64,000 nt of DNA from Shewanella marisflavi (GCF_023283925.1 NZ_JAKIKX010000001.1:62001-126000); one strand, 5' to 3'; shown: positions 37,541-47,115, counted from the stretch's first letter. Program-made: numbers and translations. Notes: generated by a model from the sequence alone, not told the origin.

Positions 37541-38596
37541 GTGCTTAAGTTACGTTTTCTTGCCGGGCCAAAGGCCTATCGTCAGATCGCCGAGCAGGGG
37601 TTGAAGCCCGAGCTTTTTACTCAGGTGCTGGCGGCCTCGGGAGGCCCAAAATGGCTGGGGATTGCCGCGTTGGATAAATACCTGTTTGGCACTTTTTTTA
37701 AGGCGAGAGAGACGCCGCTTTATACTTTGGGCGCCTCCTCTGGCGCTTGGCGTTTGGCCTGCTTGGCGCAGCAAGAACCATTGGCGGCTTATGAAAGGCT
37801 GGAGCGAGAATATATCGGCCAGCGTTATGACACTAAGCCCACAGCACAAGAGGTGTCGGCTAAGGTTGCTGGCATAGTCTCTGGTATCTTGGGCGAGCAG
37901 CAGGGAGCCGATATTGTGGCCAACCCTGTGATTAAGAGTCATTTTATCGCCTGTCGTGGCCGTCATCTTAATCGGCTTTCCCATCCAGCGGCCCTGGGCG
38001 CTGGGCTTGCCACTACGGCCATGAGTAACCTGCTCAGTCGGCGTACTCTGGGGTGGCATTTTGAGCGCTATCTGTTTGGTTGCAGGGATGCTATGTCGCC
38101 CTATCGTGAGCTTAAGGACCTGCCGGGTCGCCACCTCGCTTTGACCAGTGACAATATTGGCCAGGTTTTACTCGCTACAGGTTCTATTCCCTGGGTGCTG
38201 GCACCAGTGACCCAGATTGAGGGGGCGCCTGCAGGCCATTATTACGATGGCGGTATCACAGATTATCATTTTGATCTTCCGCTGGCTCATGCGCCAGGAT
38301 TAACCCTATATCCCCACTTCTACAGCAAGATATTGCCCGGCTGGTTCGATAAGTCACTGCCCTGGCGCCGAGCCAAGCGTAACTATGATAATGCGCTAAT
38401 TCTGGCCCCTAGTGAGGACTATGTGAGCCAACTCCCCTATGGCAAGTTACCCGACAGAAATGACTTTAGTCGCCTTAGTAGCGAAGAGCGCATTCGCTAC
38501 TGGCAACAGGCGGTGCAGATGAGTCAGGTGTTGGCGGATGATCTGGATAAGGTATTAAAAAGCGGTGATATTATGCGTTATCTTACCGCTTTCTAA
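37541..38596 (+). CDS. Patatin-like phospholipase family protein
   Basis: Serine hydrolase of 351 aa with a Ser-Asp dyad. The oxyanion/glycine-rich AASGGPKWLGIAALD and the nucleophile motif LGASSGAWR (GxSxG) are near the N-terminus; the catalytic Asp lies in HYYDGGITDYHF. No signal or TM is seen, so it is probably cytosolic or peripheral. Likely acyl-lipid hydrolase; substrate unknown. GTG start at 37541 with GGGAG upstream. Confidence 0.88.
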   Translation: MLKLRFLAGPKAYRQIAEQGLKPELFTQVLAASGGPKWLGIAALDKYLFGTFFKARETPLYTLGASSGAWRLACLAQQEPLAAYERLEREYIGQRYDTKPTAQEVSAKVAGIVSGILGEQQGADIVANPVIKSHFIACRGRHLNRLSHPAALGAGLATTAMSNLLSRRTLGWHFERYLFGCRDAMSPYRELKDLPGRHLALTSDNIGQVLLATGSIPWVLAPVTQIEGAPAGHYYDGGITDYHFDLPLAHAPGLTLYPHFYSKILPGWFDKSLPWRRAKRNYDNALILAPSEDYVSQLPYGKLPDRNDFSRLSSEERIRYWQQAVQMSQVLADDLDKVLKSGDIMRYLTAF

Positions 38597-38716
38597 CGGG
38601 CGGAACTAAGACAACGTGAAACAAACAGGCCGCTTGGTGGGTCTAATTAGCGAAGGACCGGGTATTTTGATTGGCATGGCATCGCCGATCCAATAATGGC
38701 GTTTCAAGCAGTAATT

Positions 38717-38745
38717 TTGACAACTGCTACACTTTATCATTATTG
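38717..38745 (+). promoter_or_regulatory. Candidate sigma-70 promoter before LON-domain gene
   Basis: Consensus TTGACA at 38717 followed after 17 nt by TTATTG (38740-38745). The -10 is weak, so it is tentative. It lies ~75 nt before the gene at 38818. Confidence 0.35.
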
Positions 38746-38817
38746 CTCCTTGGTTAAATTTCCATCGCACTGATTAGGTATTCACGGCGATCACCGACCA
38801 AGGGGGAGGAGGTTGCT

Positions 38818-39393
38818 ATGTTGACTCAAGAGATGGCGTTGATCACCCGCGATGAACTGCTGTTGCCCGATGGCAGAATAGAGATCCGAGTGGCTGGCCC
38901 TAGCAACTTGACTCTGATTGCCGAAGTGCTCAAAGGTCACTTCCAGTTGGCGTTTGCCATGGCCCGTCCTCAAGCGACTCCCCCCTGTTATCCACTGGCA
39001 ACACAGTGCGAGATCATAGATTTCCATCAGCTCGAAGATGACTGCCTTGGCCTAGTGTTGGAAGGCAAACAGAGAGTTAAAATCTTATCTGCGGCGAAAC
39101 GCCGTGATGGCAACTGGATCGCCAGAACCTTAAGCTGTAGCAATTGGCGTGAAGAGCCTATCAAAGGGGAATTTGAGCTGATCAGTGCCGCTTTGGAGCA
39201 GTTCTATCTGGTTAATCCTTCTCTGCAGCAGCTGTATGGCGATCTTCACCTTGATGATGCCACCTGGGTGAGTCAGCGATGGCTCGAGGTCTTGCCTCTC
39301 TATAATCGCGACAAGCAGGTGCTGGTTAATCAGCCCGATTGCCATAAGACGATGGATTTCGTTTTGGAGCTGATTAAGTCCCATGCGGGATAA
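38818..39393 (+). CDS. LON N-terminal substrate-binding domain protein
   Basis: 191-residue protein consisting only of the Lon N-terminal (PUA-like/ASCH-related) domain, without ATPase or protease. Features: LTQEMALITRDELLLPDGRIEIRV, FAMARPQ, ATQCEIIDFHQLEDDCLGL and LVLEGKQRVKIL. Such stand-alone forms are common in proteobacteria; they may bind unfolded peptides, but the role is unproven. Ends just before a small inverted-repeat element. Confidence 0.88.
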   Translation: MLTQEMALITRDELLLPDGRIEIRVAGPSNLTLIAEVLKGHFQLAFAMARPQATPPCYPLATQCEIIDFHQLEDDCLGLVLEGKQRVKILSAAKRRDGNWIARTLSCSNWREEPIKGEFELISAALEQFYLVNPSLQQLYGDLHLDDATWVSQRWLEVLPLYNRDKQVLVNQPDCHKTMDFVLELIKSHAG

Positions 39394-39559
39394 TCATACC
39401 AATGTTAGTCAATAACAGGTCATTCTAGCTTGTTAGAACGCTCGATAACGGCGTTACTTTTTTGCTTGTAGAGTAACGGCTTATCGAAAATCCTGCCTAG
39501 TGTTCAAAGGTTTTTTCTGCGCGATATTTGAACACTCACTTACCGTGATTGGTATAATT
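39392..39559. mobile_element. MITE-like palindromic element
   Basis: 168 bp flanked by imperfect 12-bp terminal inverted repeats AATCATACCAAT / ATTGGTATAATT (one mismatch). An internal inverted repeat (CGATAACGGCGTTAC / GTAACGGCTTATCG) would fold the whole element into a long hairpin. It holds no gene. Such elements with ATACCAAT ends are what a non-autonomous transposon derivative (MITE) looks like. It lies between the LON-domain gene stop and the pseudouridine synthase gene. Confidence 0.6.
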
Positions 39560-39623
39560 TGCTCTCATCTTGGGAGTAATTTTTGCTACCATATCGACCT
39601 GTGTGTAATTAGGCCTTTTTGTC

Positions 39624-40541
39624 ATGGTTCGAGCGGCTCAAGCCTCCTTTATCGCATTACCCCAAACAAGTCAGCTACCGGCAACGGTTTTCGACTATTT
39701 TTGCCAACGTTTTGACAATATCCCTGCTTCCGTGTGGCGTGAACGATTTACCCAAGGCAAGGTGCATTGGCAAGATGGCCAGTTACTGGATCTCACCACT
39801 CCCTATCGGCCCCAGCAAAAGGTCTACTACTATCGCGAAGTGGCTAATGAAGCCCCGCTCCCCTTTGAGGAGTCCATTCTCTATGAGGATGAGCAGATAG
39901 TACTGGTCAACAAGCCGCATTTTATGGCACTGCACCCTAGCGGCAGCGTGATCAATCAATGCCTTGTCAACCGGGTGAGAGCAAGAACCGGCTGTGATCA
40001 ATTGGTTGCCGCGCATCGCCTGGATCGCGCTACCGCAGGTATCGTCTTACTGGTAAAACAGAGCGCCCATCGCGATGCCTATCATGGGTTATTTCGTTAC
40101 GGTCAAATAACCAAACGATATCAGGCCTTGGCGAAGTTAACCCCGGAGCTGTTGGCGGATTATCGCGCCGGAAAACTTACTTTGCCCAAGCGCTGGACGG
40201 TAAAGAATCGCATCGACAAGGGCACACCGAGCTTGATCATGTGCGTGGTCGATGGCGAGCCCAACAGTCATTCGGAGATCGCCCTTATCGGCGTCGAAGG
40301 GGAGATAGGGCGTTTCGAGCTGATGCCGATCTCAGGCAAGACGCATCAACTAAGACTTCATATGAACAGTCTGGGGATGCCAATTCTCAACGACAATTTT
40401 TACCCTAAGTTACAGCCAAAGGGGACAGAGGATATCACCCGGCCGATGAAACTCCTGGCGCAGCAGCTCACCTTTAAGGACCCGATCAGTGGACGCCTTA
40501 TCGACATCACACTGCCTGAACTGAGCCTGGATGAAGGTTAG
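39624..40541 (+). CDS. RluA-family pseudouridine synthase
   Basis: RNA-modifying enzyme of 305 aa. Catalytic segment AAHRLDRATAGIVLLVK carries the invariant Asp in HRLD. An N-terminal ~60-residue S4-like part (VFDYFCQRFDNIPASVWRER) precedes the catalytic domain, and KTHQLRLHMNSLGMPILND is the conserved C-terminal motif. The target uridine cannot be read; RluA, RluC/D and TruC members share this fold. Start ATG 39624 is used. Its 3' end overlaps the convergent PhoD-like gene by four bases. Confidence 0.9.
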   Translation: MVRAAQASFIALPQTSQLPATVFDYFCQRFDNIPASVWRERFTQGKVHWQDGQLLDLTTPYRPQQKVYYYREVANEAPLPFEESILYEDEQIVLVNKPHFMALHPSGSVINQCLVNRVRARTGCDQLVAAHRLDRATAGIVLLVKQSAHRDAYHGLFRYGQITKRYQALAKLTPELLADYRAGKLTLPKRWTVKNRIDKGTPSLIMCVVDGEPNSHSEIALIGVEGEIGRFELMPISGKTHQLRLHMNSLGMPILNDNFYPKLQPKGTEDITRPMKLLAQQLTFKDPISGRLIDITLPELSLDEG

Positions 40542-42418
40542 CTGTCACGAGACTGACGTGGTGGCAGGAATTCTGTGGTGCTCATGTCGCCGTGTAGCAC
40601 GCTAATTTTTGCCGGCGCGCCATCTTTGCCGAAACTTACCAGGCCAATCCCGCTGGCGTTGATAAGACGCTGACTACGCAGCCCATTGGGGCGGCGGCCG
40701 CGAATCGACATGCGTTTGCGCTTGGTGAACCAGTTGAGCGGCGAAAAATGACCATAGAGCCAGCCGTTAAACTTGTCGAAAACCGGCAATAGCTTTTCCG
40801 GAAAGTGGTTTTTGATGCCGCTGCAGGTGATCTGATAGATCTTAGGGCTATGGGTTCGAAAGCGGATGCCGATGTCATAGGCAAAGGAGTAGTGCACATC
40901 GCCGGAGAGGATCACAAACTGCTGCGGTGTCTTGCGATGCAGGAAGATGCTCAGCAAGGTATTGGCCGTTCCCGGATGGGCCATCCAGTTCTCGGCATCC
41001 ACCAAGAGCGAGGCGCCGATAAAGGTGGCACTGCGCTGCACTGCCTCAATTAACTTAACCCCGAACATAGGCGCGGCCGAGACGATAATCACCTTCTCCT
41101 GACCGACCAGCTGTTGCTGAAATTCCATCAGGGCCTCCCAATCCATCAGCCCCGATGGTTTGGCCAGGTTCGATTCGCTGCGCCATCTCTGGGTACGGGT
41201 ATCGAGCACGACCAGTTTGGGTGACGTATTGAGGCTGTAATGCCACCCATCAAAACTCAGCAGGCTCTCAATAAGGGCGTCGTGTTGCGTCTCCTGACGA
41301 GACTCGAGGAACTCTTTTAGCTGAGGCAATATCTCAGGGGTAAATTTGGCCTTCTGATTTCCCAGCCCCTGAAATAGCAGATAGCCTATCAGGGCATTGC
41401 CTATGATGCGTTTGGAGAAGGGGTGGCCATAGGCCGCTTGCTCCCATTTAGCCGTGAGGTTCCAGTCGTCTGTGATGTCATGATCGTCGAAGATCATATA
41501 GGTCGGCAGATGAGCCATCAGGCGCCTGACCTTGGTCAGTCCCGCCTTAAACTCCAGCAGGTGTCCCCATTCTTTCTGCCACCTCTGTTGATTAGCGGGG
41601 GACAGACCCGTGACCTCTTTGGGAATGTCTATTAACTGCCACAGTTCGGGTGACCAGGAGAGTAGGTAGAGCGCGACGATTTCGGCCAGGCTCACAAGAT
41701 GGTTTTCGGCGATCGATGAGGTGAAGATGGGGTGATTAATATACCAACGCACCAGTGCGCTTCCGGCTGGATATTCGGTACGCGGCAGTAGCTTCTTGTG
41801 CCTCTGGTACATCGCCGCCGGATGATAGCTGATCTGCTTACTATGGGTAAGCGGTGCTTCTTGAAACGCCTCTTCATGAAGGCCTAAGACTTCTATCGTC
41901 TTACCTATGGCATAAAGCATGGGGCCGGCGACATCGTCCACGTAAATCTGATCGCCGCTAAGCATCATCAGTGCTGGGCGCTCGGCGACGTCAGGGACGT
42001 TTTCAATCAGGGTATCGGCGGCGACCATGGCATCACTACTGTGGTGATGAGGGTTACGACAGGAACCGTGCAGTAAGCTGTCTATATCGGGCTTTACCAC
42101 GAAATCTGGGCTATCGCTGTCGCCATAGGTGAGTTGCTCTACCTGAGAGAAGATCTGGCCGTGGCGACTGTCACTAAGCCCATAAGGGATGCGTGTCCCC
42201 ACAGGGTTAAGCCCTGGCTGGCTTAGCGAGATCAGGTATAAAAAGGCCTTCTTGCCCAACTCAAGGCATTCTAAGGCATCACCCGTAAGTAAATGCTGAG
42301 TATCGCCCAAAGTGACGGTGAGCTGGGAAAGCGGCTCGCTGGTCACCAGGGAGAGGGTAAAATGGTCGGCGTCGCAATGACGTAGCAGAGGACCCGTTAG
42401 TAATAGAGGTAGCGTCAT
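40538..42418 (-). CDS. PhoD-like metallophosphatase family protein
   Basis: 626-residue protein of the PhoD-like phosphatase/phosphodiesterase family. Metal-binding motifs are MMLSGDQIYVDDVAG, MIFDDHDITDDWN, VVLDTRTQR and FVILSGDVHYSFAYD. Unlike secreted PhoD it lacks an obvious Tat or Sec signal, so it is likely cytosolic. Substrate unknown. ATG overlaps the stop of the upstream lipoprotein gene (ATGA), so the two are coupled. Confidence 0.88.
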   Translation of the reverse strand: MTLPLLLTGPLLRHCDADHFTLSLVTSEPLSQLTVTLGDTQHLLTGDALECLELGKKAFLYLISLSQPGLNPVGTRIPYGLSDSRHGQIFSQVEQLTYGDSDSPDFVVKPDIDSLLHGSCRNPHHHSSDAMVAADTLIENVPDVAERPALMMLSGDQIYVDDVAGPMLYAIGKTIEVLGLHEEAFQEAPLTHSKQISYHPAAMYQRHKKLLPRTEYPAGSALVRWYINHPIFTSSIAENHLVSLAEIVALYLLSWSPELWQLIDIPKEVTGLSPANQQRWQKEWGHLLEFKAGLTKVRRLMAHLPTYMIFDDHDITDDWNLTAKWEQAAYGHPFSKRIIGNALIGYLLFQGLGNQKAKFTPEILPQLKEFLESRQETQHDALIESLLSFDGWHYSLNTSPKLVVLDTRTQRWRSESNLAKPSGLMDWEALMEFQQQLVGQEKVIIVSAAPMFGVKLIEAVQRSATFIGASLLVDAENWMAHPGTANTLLSIFLHRKTPQQFVILSGDVHYSFAYDIGIRFRTHSPKIYQITCSGIKNHFPEKLLPVFDKFNGWLYGHFSPLNWFTKRKRMSIRGRRPNGLRSQRLINASGIGLVSFGKDGAPAKISVLHGDMSTTEFLPPRQSRDS

Positions 42419-43098
42419 AATGATTGAGTGCGCTTACAGTTCATGGGCTTGGCATCGTAGCCCCAGGTGATGCGCGCCTCACCCTGGTGTTCCCACAGGG
42501 ATTCGTTGCGCCCCACGTAGCGGCTACCACTACCGCTGGGTTGGTGATACATAAGTGAGACGCTGTCACCAAACTCGGCGATCAGGGTGCCAGGCTCGGT
42601 GGCGAAATAGCTGACCACTACCTCTTTAGCGGCGATGCCGTCGCATTGGTAGTACACCTCGGCGCTAGGGCCAATGAGACGGTATCTGGCTTGCAGTTCT
42701 GCGATCCGCATCTGATAGCTGTTATGAACGCATTGGCGCTTATCGTCACGCTTCCAACACTCGTCGCGCCCCTTTATCCAGCCGCGCTGCTCCGCCTTCA
42801 ATAGCGGCGGATGTTCATTGACCGCCTTGGCACTGGCCGCCTGAAAGACTTGGGCGAGCTGAGTGTCCAGCGTTGCCAGCGTCCTGTCTTGGCAGACTAA
42901 GCGGGCCATACTGGAGAGCTGGTCGTTGTCGCAGCGAAAACTGGGTTGATTGTCGGCGCCATTAATCACCCCATTAATCAGCTTAGTGTCGGCCTTAGCT
43001 ATGTGGTCGTTTTCTAGCTGCCCGGAGGCCGGAGTTGGCGAGTTGCTGCAGGCCGACAGCAGGATGCCAGTTGCGACAACTAACGAAATTATTTTCAT
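42415..43098 (-). CDS. Lipoprotein with LprI-like and MliC-like lysozyme-inhibitor domains
   Basis: 227-residue lipoprotein. Lipobox LLSAC follows a short signal (MKIISLVVATGI). Residues ~55-140 resemble the LprI/DUF1311 domain: FRCDNDQLSSMARLVCQDRT, AEQRGWIKGRDECW. The last ~80 residues resemble MliC, inhibitor of c-type lysozyme: VYYQCDGIAAKEV, SGSGSRYVGRNESLWEHQGE with a final cysteine CKRT. The protein may protect peptidoglycan from host lysozyme. ATG 43098 is chosen because it starts the signal peptide; a longer frame to 43170 has no signal-like start. It is coupled to the PhoD-like gene by ATGA. Confidence 0.8.
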   Translation of the reverse strand: MKIISLVVATGILLSACSNSPTPASGQLENDHIAKADTKLINGVINGADNQPSFRCDNDQLSSMARLVCQDRTLATLDTQLAQVFQAASAKAVNEHPPLLKAEQRGWIKGRDECWKRDDKRQCVHNSYQMRIAELQARYRLIGPSAEVYYQCDGIAAKEVVVSYFATEPGTLIAEFGDSVSLMYHQPSGSGSRYVGRNESLWEHQGEARITWGYDAKPMNCKRTQSL

Positions 43099-43280
43099 GA
43101 CTAAGCTCCTAGCCTTGGCCTGATATCCTTGATAACAACAGAGAATATCCTGTTGCGGCGGACGCGGCAAATATCCAGGATTAAAACCGTTTCATTCTCG
43201 CTGGCATGCCTGCGTTTGGTTTAGCCTCTGCCTCCTTACTGCTATGATTAGGTAACAGAGGGCTGGGAAGGAGAGTGACA

Positions 43281-44198
43281 GTGACGCTACGTATCATACT
43301 CAATGGCAAGAAAGCCGGCATTGAGGAGGTCAGAGAAGCGATCGCCCGTGTCAGAGAAGATCATGACATCCAGGTGCGTGTAACCTTTGAGGCCGGCGAC
43401 GTGGCGCGTTTGGTTGATGAGGCGATAGCCGAAGGTTGTAGCCGGATTGTGGCCGCCGGTGGCGATGGTACACTCAACGAGTTGGTAGATGCCTTGATGG
43501 GGCATCCCAAAGAGAAACGTTGCGAGGCGGCGATTTTACCGCTTGGGACGGCAAACGACTTTGCCGCAGCGGCTGAAGTTCCCGAGGATTATGAGGCAGC
43601 ATTAAGGCTGGCGGCTGAGGGCGAGGCCTATGGGGTCGATGTAATTCGTGCCAACGACAGGCATGTGATCAACATTGCCAGCGGCGGCTTTGGTGCCCAA
43701 GTCACTTCAAATACTCCTGTGGCGCTAAAACACTTTCTCGGCGGCGGCGCTTATACCTTATCTGGCTTAGTGCAGGCGTTGAACTTTAAGCCCTATGATG
43801 GTGAGTTTGTTATTCATGGGGAGTCCAGTCAGCAGCAATTGCTGGTGGGCGCCGTCTGTAATGGTCGTCAGGCCGGTGGTGGCCAGGTGCTGGCGCCCGA
43901 AGCCTATATTAACGATGGTTTGATGGATCTGGTGGCCCTGCAGGACTTTCCTATCGAGGCGCTGGCCCAGGTCATTGCCGAGTTACAAAACCCGGAATCG
44001 GACAACCAGTATGTCAAATATCACCGGCAGCCCAGCGCCAGTTGGCGCTCCAACCCGCCGATGCCGATTAATTTAGATGGTGAGCCCATCACAGAGACCC
44101 AGGTAGATTTTGAGATCCAAGCCGCTGCCATCAGCCTGGTCTTGCCTGCCGATTGCCCTATGTTGAAACCTGGTACCCAACCCATAACAAACGAGTAG
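43281..44198 (+). CDS. yegS: YegS-like lipid kinase
   Basis: Diacylglycerol-kinase-like enzyme (YegS/BmrU family) of 305 aa that phosphorylates phosphatidylglycerol or related lipids. The nucleotide site is seen as AAGGDGTLNELVDALM, with LPLGTANDFA and DGLMDLVALQDFP further on. GTG 43281 is chosen since AAGGAG lies seven bases upstream; an in-frame GTG at 43275 is too close to it. An SDR gene starts 5 nt after the stop. Confidence 0.9.
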   Translation: MTLRIILNGKKAGIEEVREAIARVREDHDIQVRVTFEAGDVARLVDEAIAEGCSRIVAAGGDGTLNELVDALMGHPKEKRCEAAILPLGTANDFAAAAEVPEDYEAALRLAAEGEAYGVDVIRANDRHVINIASGGFGAQVTSNTPVALKHFLGGGAYTLSGLVQALNFKPYDGEFVIHGESSQQQLLVGAVCNGRQAGGGQVLAPEAYINDGLMDLVALQDFPIEALAQVIAELQNPESDNQYVKYHRQPSASWRSNPPMPINLDGEPITETQVDFEIQAAAISLVLPADCPMLKPGTQPITNE

Positions 44199-44203
44199 TA
44201 TTG

Positions 44204-45127
44204 ATGTTGAAGATAATGATCACCGGCGCCACAGGTTTATTGGGGCGAGCCTTGATTGAGCGATTTTCCAGTGAGGCGGTAACCATACTGGCTTGTGGGT
44301 ACTCGCGGGCGACTCCAGATATGCACAGATTGGATTTGACCGATAAGCCGGCTGTGGAGTTGTTTATTGCGAACCATAAACCCGATGTGATCCTTCACTG
44401 CGCCGCCGAGCGGCGACCCGATGTGTCTGAGCGCGACCCGCAGGCGGCGCTGGCGCTTAATCAGGCTGCCAGTGAGCACTTGGCGCAGGCGGCTAAGGCC
44501 CATGATGCCTGGCTTTGTTATATCTCTACCGATTATGTGTTTGACGGCACAGCGCCTGATTATGGTGAGGAGGATGAGACGCATCCGCTCAATTTCTACG
44601 GTGAGTCCAAACGTCAGGGGGAGCTTGCCGTCCTAGGTGTGTCACCTGGCTTTGCCGTTTTGCGCTTGCCTATTCTCTATGGTCAGGTGGAGTCGTTAGC
44701 TGAGTCCGCCGTCTTGGTGATGTTAACTCAGTTGGTGAGTCAGGAGGCTAGCACGCAGGATAACTGGGCGACCCGCAGCCCCACCTCCACCTTAGATATC
44801 GCCAATGCCCTGGTTGCCATGATGACACGTCAGCAGACTCTGGGGGATGTTAGCGGGATCTATCACTTCACCGGCGCCGAGCGAATGACCAAGTATCAGA
44901 TGCTGGTCAAGATGGCCAAGATCTTGGGACTGAGCCATCAGCATATCGCGCCGCTTTCAACTCCTAATGATAGTGCCAAGCGACCCAAGGATTGCAGCCT
45001 GAGTATGGCACGGCTCAAATCTTTGGCGATAAAGAGTGAAATCGAATTCGAACTGGGCGTAAAATATAGCCTGTCCCGCTCCGGTCCAGCCCTTGCCAAG
45101 ATCGGATTATCCTCTGATTTAAATTAG
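44204..45127 (+). CDS. SDR-family NAD(P)-dependent oxidoreductase (RmlD-like)
   Basis: 307-residue extended SDR protein. Rossmann motif ITGATGLLGRALIERF, catalytic STDYVFDG and YGESKRQGE (YxxxK), and LRLPILYG. It resembles dTDP-4-dehydrorhamnose reductase and the MAT-beta-like group; no dTDP-rhamnose genes are nearby, so sugar-nucleotide activity is a guess. ATG 44204 follows the yegS stop by five bases; a longer frame from 44153 overlaps yegS and is not needed. Confidence 0.87.
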   Translation: MLKIMITGATGLLGRALIERFSSEAVTILACGYSRATPDMHRLDLTDKPAVELFIANHKPDVILHCAAERRPDVSERDPQAALALNQAASEHLAQAAKAHDAWLCYISTDYVFDGTAPDYGEEDETHPLNFYGESKRQGELAVLGVSPGFAVLRLPILYGQVESLAESAVLVMLTQLVSQEASTQDNWATRSPTSTLDIANALVAMMTRQQTLGDVSGIYHFTGAERMTKYQMLVKMAKILGLSHQHIAPLSTPNDSAKRPKDCSLSMARLKSLAIKSEIEFELGVKYSLSRSGPALAKIGLSSDLN

Positions 45128-45135
45128 GAAATAAT

Positions 45136-46380
45136 GTGCCGACTCTGAGTTATGGTCGTTACCGAGCCGCCGACCAGCTAGCCCTGCTGCGCATCATGGC
45201 CCTGATGCTGAAACTCTGTTTGACCTTTGTATTTGCCGATACCTTTGGTCTGTCGCTGCATAGTCCGGCACTGAATCTGACATTGATCCTTGAGGCCTGC
45301 TATTTAGGTTTCACCTTTTGGCTGCGAAAGCCTCTGCTCAGCAGTGAAGCTGGGCTCTTTATCGCCCTGGTGCTCGATACGCTGCTGTGGATCTCCTGGC
45401 TCTATTTCTCCGGCGGTGCCACCAATGCTTTTATCTCTTTGTTGTTACTGCCCATCGCCATCGCCGCCGTGCTGCTGCCATTTTGGGCGCCTTGGTCTTT
45501 GGCGCTGCTCTCGAATCTAGCCTATAGCCTGATGTTGTTTGCCACGCCCGATAGCAGCATGAGCCACCACGGCATGGATATGCAGTCTCACTATCTGGGA
45601 ATGTGGGTTAACTTCATTATCTCTTCGTTGGTGTTGACCACCAGTGTGGCCCTCTTAGCTAAGCGGATGCGGCGCCAGGATGCCCAGCTGGCCTTTATGC
45701 GTGAAGCGCAGCTGCGTCAGGAGAAGCTGATCGCCCTGGGCACCGCCTCGGCGCAGATGGCTCATCGACTGGCGACGCCTCTGGGAAGCCTCAGGCTGCT
45801 GGTGGAAGAGCTTCAAGAGGAGGCAACAAATGACGGGCCTGCACTGCAGGAGATGAAGTCGGCACTATCGGTTTGCGAGGCCACTTTGATGGCGCTGCGA
45901 AACGCCACAGAATCGATACGTGACGGTGCCGTGCGCACCGAATCGGTTGAGCAGTTGGTCAGCGGCCTGCGTGATCAGGTCAACTTGTTAATGCCAGCGG
46001 TGAAGCTTGAATTGCAGCCTGATAAAGCGGTTGCCAAATTGGCGCTGACCGTCGATGCCAGCCTGCAACCTGCCTTACTGGCGCTGATTGAAAATGGTGC
46101 CAGAGCCAGTCAGGAGAAGATAGATGAGATGCGGGTAACCCTCTCAGTGCAGCGTCAGGAGGATGAGCTGGTACTGAGTGTGCGAGACTTCGGCGCGGGA
46201 ATACCGGCGCCGCTACTGCAGCAGCTCGGGCATCAGATTGTCGAGCAGCCAAAGGGAATGGGGGTCGCCTTGTTACTCAGCCATGCCAGCCTGGAGCGAC
46301 TGGGGGGACGCTTGATCCTCGGCAGCCATGTGGATGGTGGCGCCGTGGCGCAGGTTTATCTGCCAATAGTGGAGGCCTAA
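45136..46380 (+). CDS. RegB/PrrB-like redox sensor histidine kinase
   Basis: Inner-membrane kinase of 414 aa with about six N-terminal TM helices (~20-170) and a C-terminal HATPase domain. It carries FSGGATNAFISLLLLP, close to the RegB ubiquinone-site GGxxNPF with Ala replacing Pro. The H-box is MAHRLATPLGSLRLL with H210. A cysteine in LSVCEATL lies where the RegB redox cysteine lies in the dimerisation helix, but this alignment is by eye. G-box DFGAGIP and GMGVALLLS are intact. It overlaps its response regulator by one base (TAATG). Confidence 0.85.
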   Translation: MPTLSYGRYRAADQLALLRIMALMLKLCLTFVFADTFGLSLHSPALNLTLILEACYLGFTFWLRKPLLSSEAGLFIALVLDTLLWISWLYFSGGATNAFISLLLLPIAIAAVLLPFWAPWSLALLSNLAYSLMLFATPDSSMSHHGMDMQSHYLGMWVNFIISSLVLTTSVALLAKRMRRQDAQLAFMREAQLRQEKLIALGTASAQMAHRLATPLGSLRLLVEELQEEATNDGPALQEMKSALSVCEATLMALRNATESIRDGAVRTESVEQLVSGLRDQVNLLMPAVKLELQPDKAVAKLALTVDASLQPALLALIENGARASQEKIDEMRVTLSVQRQEDELVLSVRDFGAGIPAPLLQQLGHQIVEQPKGMGVALLLSHASLERLGGRLILGSHVDGGAVAQVYLPIVEA

Positions 46381-46916
46381 TGAAGCGCTTGTTGATCATT
46401 GACGATGAGGTGAGTTTTGCGGGGATATTGGCACGGCGCATGGCAAAACATGGTTATGAGTGTGAACAGGCCCATGATGCTACACAGGCGCTACTTAAGG
46501 CGCGGCAGTTTAAGCCCAGTCATATACTGCTGGACATGAAGCTGGCCGACGATAATGGTCTGGCATTGATCGCTCCCCTAAGGGGCGCCGCTCCTCAGGC
46601 GGTACTGGTGCTGCTGACCGGTTACGCCAGCATAGCCACAGCGGTGGAAGCGATGCGTCTGGGCGCCGATAACTACCTGACCAAACCCGCCGATACCGCG
46701 ACCCTGCTCAGGGTGTTGGATGATGAGGCGCCCAAGGTGATCGAACCAGAGGTCGATGAGGTGCCCCTGAGTCCTAAACGGGTCGAGTGGGAGCATTTGC
46801 AGCAGGTGCTGAATGCCAACAAGGGTAATGTCTCTGCGACGGCGCGCCAGTTGGGGATGCACAGGCGTACCTTGCAGCGTAAATTGCTGAAAAAACCGCA
46901 GGATATGAGTTATTAA
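46380..46916 (+). CDS. RegA/PrrA/ActR-like response regulator
   Basis: 178-residue regulator: receiver (~1-115) with phospho-acceptor D52 in ILLDMKLADD, conserved T/K (LLTGYAS, YLTKPAD), then a short linker and a Fis-type helix-turn-helix (WEHLQQVLNANKGNVSATAR and RQLGMHRRTLQRKLLKK) like the RegA/PrrA C-terminus. In other proteobacteria RegBA controls aerobic/anaerobic metabolism. It pairs with the kinase directly upstream. Confidence 0.9.
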   Translation: MKRLLIIDDEVSFAGILARRMAKHGYECEQAHDATQALLKARQFKPSHILLDMKLADDNGLALIAPLRGAAPQAVLVLLTGYASIATAVEAMRLGADNYLTKPADTATLLRVLDDEAPKVIEPEVDEVPLSPKRVEWEHLQQVLNANKGNVSATARQLGMHRRTLQRKLLKKPQDMSY

Positions 46917-47115
46917 ACCGGTTTACACCATTGCCTTGGGGGCATTTGAATTGATTATTTAATAACGGCGCTATCTGTTATATCTATGATTTGGGTTTGA
47001 ATTGGGCTAAGTTGACCTCTATGCTCTAAAGCATAGCTAGTTCACAGGTAGGTGTGTTTGACCTCAGGTCAAAACGCCAGGAAGGCGATTTCGTTGTCCG
47101 TAGAAAGGAAAGACG

